This document shows, piece by piece, positions 61,584-64,000 of a stretch of 64,000 nt of DNA. Numbering within the stretch: the first letter of the stretch is position 1; every line of letters starts with the position of its first letter. The translations under genes were made by a program, and so were the position numbers. The stretch comes from Candidatus Homeothermus arabinoxylanisolvens (GTDB taxonomy: Bacteria; Bacteroidota; Bacteroidia; Bacteroidales; Muribaculaceae). Under the pieces are notes generated by a model. The model was not told the DNA's origin. It saw only the letters and a list, made by a program, of their open reading frames with translations, and made no database searches. Where the stretch lies: contig LUJO01000016.1 in NCBI GenBank assembly GCA_001689405.1, positions 46,635 to 110,634 of the forward strand. Reading direction: 5' to 3'.

Positions 61584-61705
61584 TTTCGATGTTGGGTAAT
61601 ATATATAGTTGATTTAAGTGTCAGCTTTATTTTGGCTCGGAACTGTTTTCCCGGTTGAGAGGGGATAAACCATTCATGGCATAAAAACGCCCCTTGATGT
61701 ACGGG

Positions 61706-61713
61706 CAAAGTTA
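61706..61713 (-). promoter_or_regulatory. -7 box of the kelch-SARP regulator
   Basis: On the minus strand TAACTTTG, an exact consensus match, giving a leader of about 115 bases. The -33 element is unclear. Confidence 0.45.
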
Positions 61714-61818
61714 ATGCTTTTTATGAAATCGGGAAAAATTTACACAATAAAAAGCACGTATTTCATGCCGAAAAATTCGTATTAAGTCAGGGTTAATTTA
61801 TTTTTAATGTAAAACCGA

Positions 61819-61826
61819 TAATTTTG
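61819..61826 (+). promoter_or_regulatory. -7 box of the GH31 gene
   Basis: TAATTTTG matches TAnnTTTG, with TTTA 18 bases upstream as a possible -33. It is 49 bases before the GH31 ATG, divergent from the regulator promoter, so a shared operator may lie at 61714-61818. Confidence 0.5.
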
Positions 61827-61874
61827 TTTCAAAACGGGCTGACCGGGTCCTATTGACTTTCCTATCATCACATT

Positions 61875-63983
61875 ATGAAAAGATTACTATCATCATTGAT
61901 TATTGCCGCAACAGGCATTTCTCCGGTAATGGCCGGAGTCGATTATACGCTTAATGAGCATGGTGCGCTCATCAAGTCGAGTAACACGGATGTGTCGGTC
62001 GAATGGTATACGCCGTCGGTTGTGCGTGTACAGCGTTATCCCGCCTCGACACATCCCGACAAGCAGTCACTTTCTGTAATCGCCGCTCCCGAAAAAGTCG
62101 ATTTTAAAGTTAAGTCAGACGACGAGGCGCTGACCCTGTCGTCAGATGCGCTTACGCTCCGTTATGAGCCTGCGGCCGACCGTGTGGTTCTCCAACGTCC
62201 CGACGGCAGCCGGCTCATTGAGGAGAAGAGCGGCGGTTCGCGCTTTGTCGCCATCGATGACCACGGCAGGAAGGCCTACCGTGTGGCGCAGACATTTGTG
62301 CTTGATGCCGACGAACCGATATTCGGACTCGGACAGCACCGTCACGGTCTCTGGAACCAGCGAAACAGCAGCCAGCACCTGCGTCAGGAAAACATGGAGA
62401 TAGCCATACCGATGGTGCAGTCGCCCAAAGGCTACGCCCTGTTCTGGGACAATTACTCGCCTACCGACTTCACTGACAATGCCGGCGGCATGACGTTTGA
62501 CTCCCGCGCGGGCGATATGATAGACTACTACTTTATATACGGGGGCACGTCGGACGGTGTCGTGGCACAGTGGCGCGACCTTACCGGACAGGCGCCCATG
62601 TATCCGTTATGGAGCTTCGGTTTCAGCCAGTCGCGCGAGCGTTACCGCAGTCAGGACGAGATTGTCGGAGTGGTGAAGCGCTATCGCGAACTCGGAGTGC
62701 CGCTCGACGGCATAGTTCAGGACTGGCAGTACTGGGGTGAGGACCATCACTACTGGAATGCGGTGGAATTTCTCAATCCGCAGTTTCCCGACCCGCAGTG
62801 CATGATGGACGAGATACACTCGCTCAATGCCCATGCCGTGATATCGATATGGCCGTCGTTCGGACCCAATACCTCCATATTCAAGAAGCTTGCCGCCGAG
62901 GGTAAACTCATGGGACACATGACTTTCCCGCAGGACTTCGGCACACGGGTCTACAATCCTTTTGACAGCCGCGCACGCGACATATACTGGAGCTATATTA
63001 AAGACAATATGGTCAAGATAGGCATGGACGGCTGGTGGCTCGACGCCACGGAGCCGGAGCACGGCCCCATAAAGGAGGAGGACTATGACTACGAGACGGG
63101 TAGCGGCACATTCCGCCGGCTGTGCAACGCCTTTCCGCTTGTAAGCGTGGGCGGAGTCTATGACAGCCACCGCCGCGACTACAAAGACAAGCGCGTGTTT
63201 ATACTTACGCGGTCGGCTTTTGCGGGCCAGCAGCGCTACGGAGCGCAGTCATGGTCGGGCGACATCGAAGCCTCTTGGACCACTCTGCGCCGTCAGATAC
63301 CGGCGGCGCTGAACTTCTCGTTGTGCGGCATACCCTACTGGAACTCCGACATAGGCGGCTTCTACACGCGCGGCGACTATCCCGACAATCCGCTCGCCAA
63401 TTCCGATTACCGCAAGCTGTACACGCGCTGGATGCAGTTTGCCGCTTTTACCGGCATGATGCGCTCCCATGGCACCAACTGTCCGCGCGAGATTTTCAAC
63501 TTCGGGGCTCCCGGCGATGAAATCTTCGACGCGCAGGTCAAAGCCATAAAAATGCGTTACCGCTTTATACCTTATATATATAGCACGGCTTGGGACGTGA
63601 CTTCGGCCGGCGCGAGCCTCATGCGCCCGCTGTATGCCGACTATGCCGCCGACCGCCATGCCGTCATAGTCGACGATCAGTTCCTCTTCGGTCGCTCGGT
63701 ACTCGTGGCACCGGTGGTGACTCCCGACAACGGCCGCAAGGTATATCTGCCCGAGGGCAACTCTTGGTTTGACTTCTGGACCGGACGCCGCTATGAGGGA
63801 GGACACCGCATAGTCGCCGACGCTCCGACGGACATTATACCTCTTTATATAAAGGCGGGCAGCATACTGCCTGTAGGCCCCGACGTGCAGTACGCCGCCG
63901 AAAAGAAGTGGGACGACATGACGATACGCATCTATCCCGGCGCCGACGCGGAGTTCACGCTGTATGAGGACGAGTGCATCTAA
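61875..63983 (+). CDS. Glycoside hydrolase family 31 (alpha-xylosidase/alpha-glucosidase-like), early stop
   Basis: A 702-residue secreted GH31 enzyme with signal peptide (LSSLIIAATGISPVMA). N-terminal galactose-mutarotase-like domain (FGLGQHRHGLWNQR), catalytic barrel with GIVQDWQYWG, nucleophile Asp390 in DGWWLDATEPEHG and acid/base Asp463 in SWSGDIEASW, then the proximal beta-domain (YLPEGNSWFDFWTGR, IKAGSILPVGP). GH31 enzymes normally continue past LYEDEG into a distal domain; here the frame stops after LYEDECI, 17 bases before the window edge. The DATEPE motif is shared with alpha-xylosidases. A frameshift is possible because ACATTTGAAAAGGGA in another frame reads TFEKG, like the family's YEKG. 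Confidence 0.85.
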   Translation: MKRLLSSLIIAATGISPVMAGVDYTLNEHGALIKSSNTDVSVEWYTPSVVRVQRYPASTHPDKQSLSVIAAPEKVDFKVKSDDEALTLSSDALTLRYEPAADRVVLQRPDGSRLIEEKSGGSRFVAIDDHGRKAYRVAQTFVLDADEPIFGLGQHRHGLWNQRNSSQHLRQENMEIAIPMVQSPKGYALFWDNYSPTDFTDNAGGMTFDSRAGDMIDYYFIYGGTSDGVVAQWRDLTGQAPMYPLWSFGFSQSRERYRSQDEIVGVVKRYRELGVPLDGIVQDWQYWGEDHHYWNAVEFLNPQFPDPQCMMDEIHSLNAHAVISIWPSFGPNTSIFKKLAAEGKLMGHMTFPQDFGTRVYNPFDSRARDIYWSYIKDNMVKIGMDGWWLDATEPEHGPIKEEDYDYETGSGTFRRLCNAFPLVSVGGVYDSHRRDYKDKRVFILTRSAFAGQQRYGAQSWSGDIEASWTTLRRQIPAALNFSLCGIPYWNSDIGGFYTRGDYPDNPLANSDYRKLYTRWMQFAAFTGMMRSHGTNCPREIFNFGAPGDEIFDAQVKAIKMRYRFIPYIYSTAWDVTSAGASLMRPLYADYAADRHAVIVDDQFLFGRSVLVAPVVTPDNGRKVYLPEGNSWFDFWTGRRYEGGHRIVADAPTDIIPLYIKAGSILPVGPDVQYAAEKKWDDMTIRIYPGADAEFTLYEDECI

Positions 63984-64000
63984 CATTTGAAAAGGGACCC

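Noticed and set aside
1..64000. rRNA and tRNA genes
   Set aside because: No tRNA cloverleaf or rRNA-like conserved stretch was recognised by eye on either strand; a covariance-model search was not possible.

Overview
The window looks like a chromosomal piece of a Bacteroidales genome, most likely a gut Muribaculaceae/Bacteroides relative. The evidence is SusC/SusD pairs, fimbrillin-type lipoproteins, a lipidated TamA-like protein beside TamB, a DUF3078 porin-like protein, a Nudix-type xylose regulator, and repeated -7 boxes of the Bacteroidetes form TAnnTTTG. The family assignment is inference; no rRNA or tRNA is present to confirm it.

Layout. 1-144: start of a KpsF/KdsD sugar-phosphate isomerase. 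304-5483: a minus-strand xylose operon (Nudix regulator, xylB, xylA, xylE) with promoter and operator-like repeats upstream. 5662-8161: two small secreted proteins and a DUF3078 outer-membrane protein. 8284-11097: a large DUF4062/P-loop/TPR-like protein with a defective Walker A motif. 11154-16695: housekeeping genes menG, purC, phoH and lptD. 16783-23959: the divergent tamB-tamL pair. 24377-31925: a susC-susD-susE-susF-like nutrient-uptake operon without enzymes, closed by a strong terminator. 32040-35057: a fimbrillin/DUF5119 operon on the minus strand. 35325-40023: a second susCD pair.

40293-44294: the most unusual segment, an intact five-gene cluster of phage head-type genes (small acidic protein, SU10-like major capsid protein, connector-like protein, portal, lipoprotein/spanin-like protein). 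It has no terminase, tail, lysis or integrase gene and sits between bacterial genes. 44295-44669 holds a structured dispersed repeat and a 76-nt hairpin before asnA.

45989-63983: a carbohydrate-enzyme cluster without its own SusCD: GH2, a YidE/AspT-type transporter, a DUF3943 protein, GH43, GH92, a chimeric broken ORF (glycosidase start joined to an IS30-like transposase end), a GH71/99-like protein, a repeat-rich spacer, a two-domain esterase, a membrane-spanning kelch-like/SARP-like regulator, and a GH31 that stops early near the window edge. GH92, GH99-like and GH43 suggest a mannose- and pentose-containing glycan. The transmembrane regulator between the esterase and GH31 is the obvious candidate controller. 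Most protein family names are recognition from sequence motifs without a database search.
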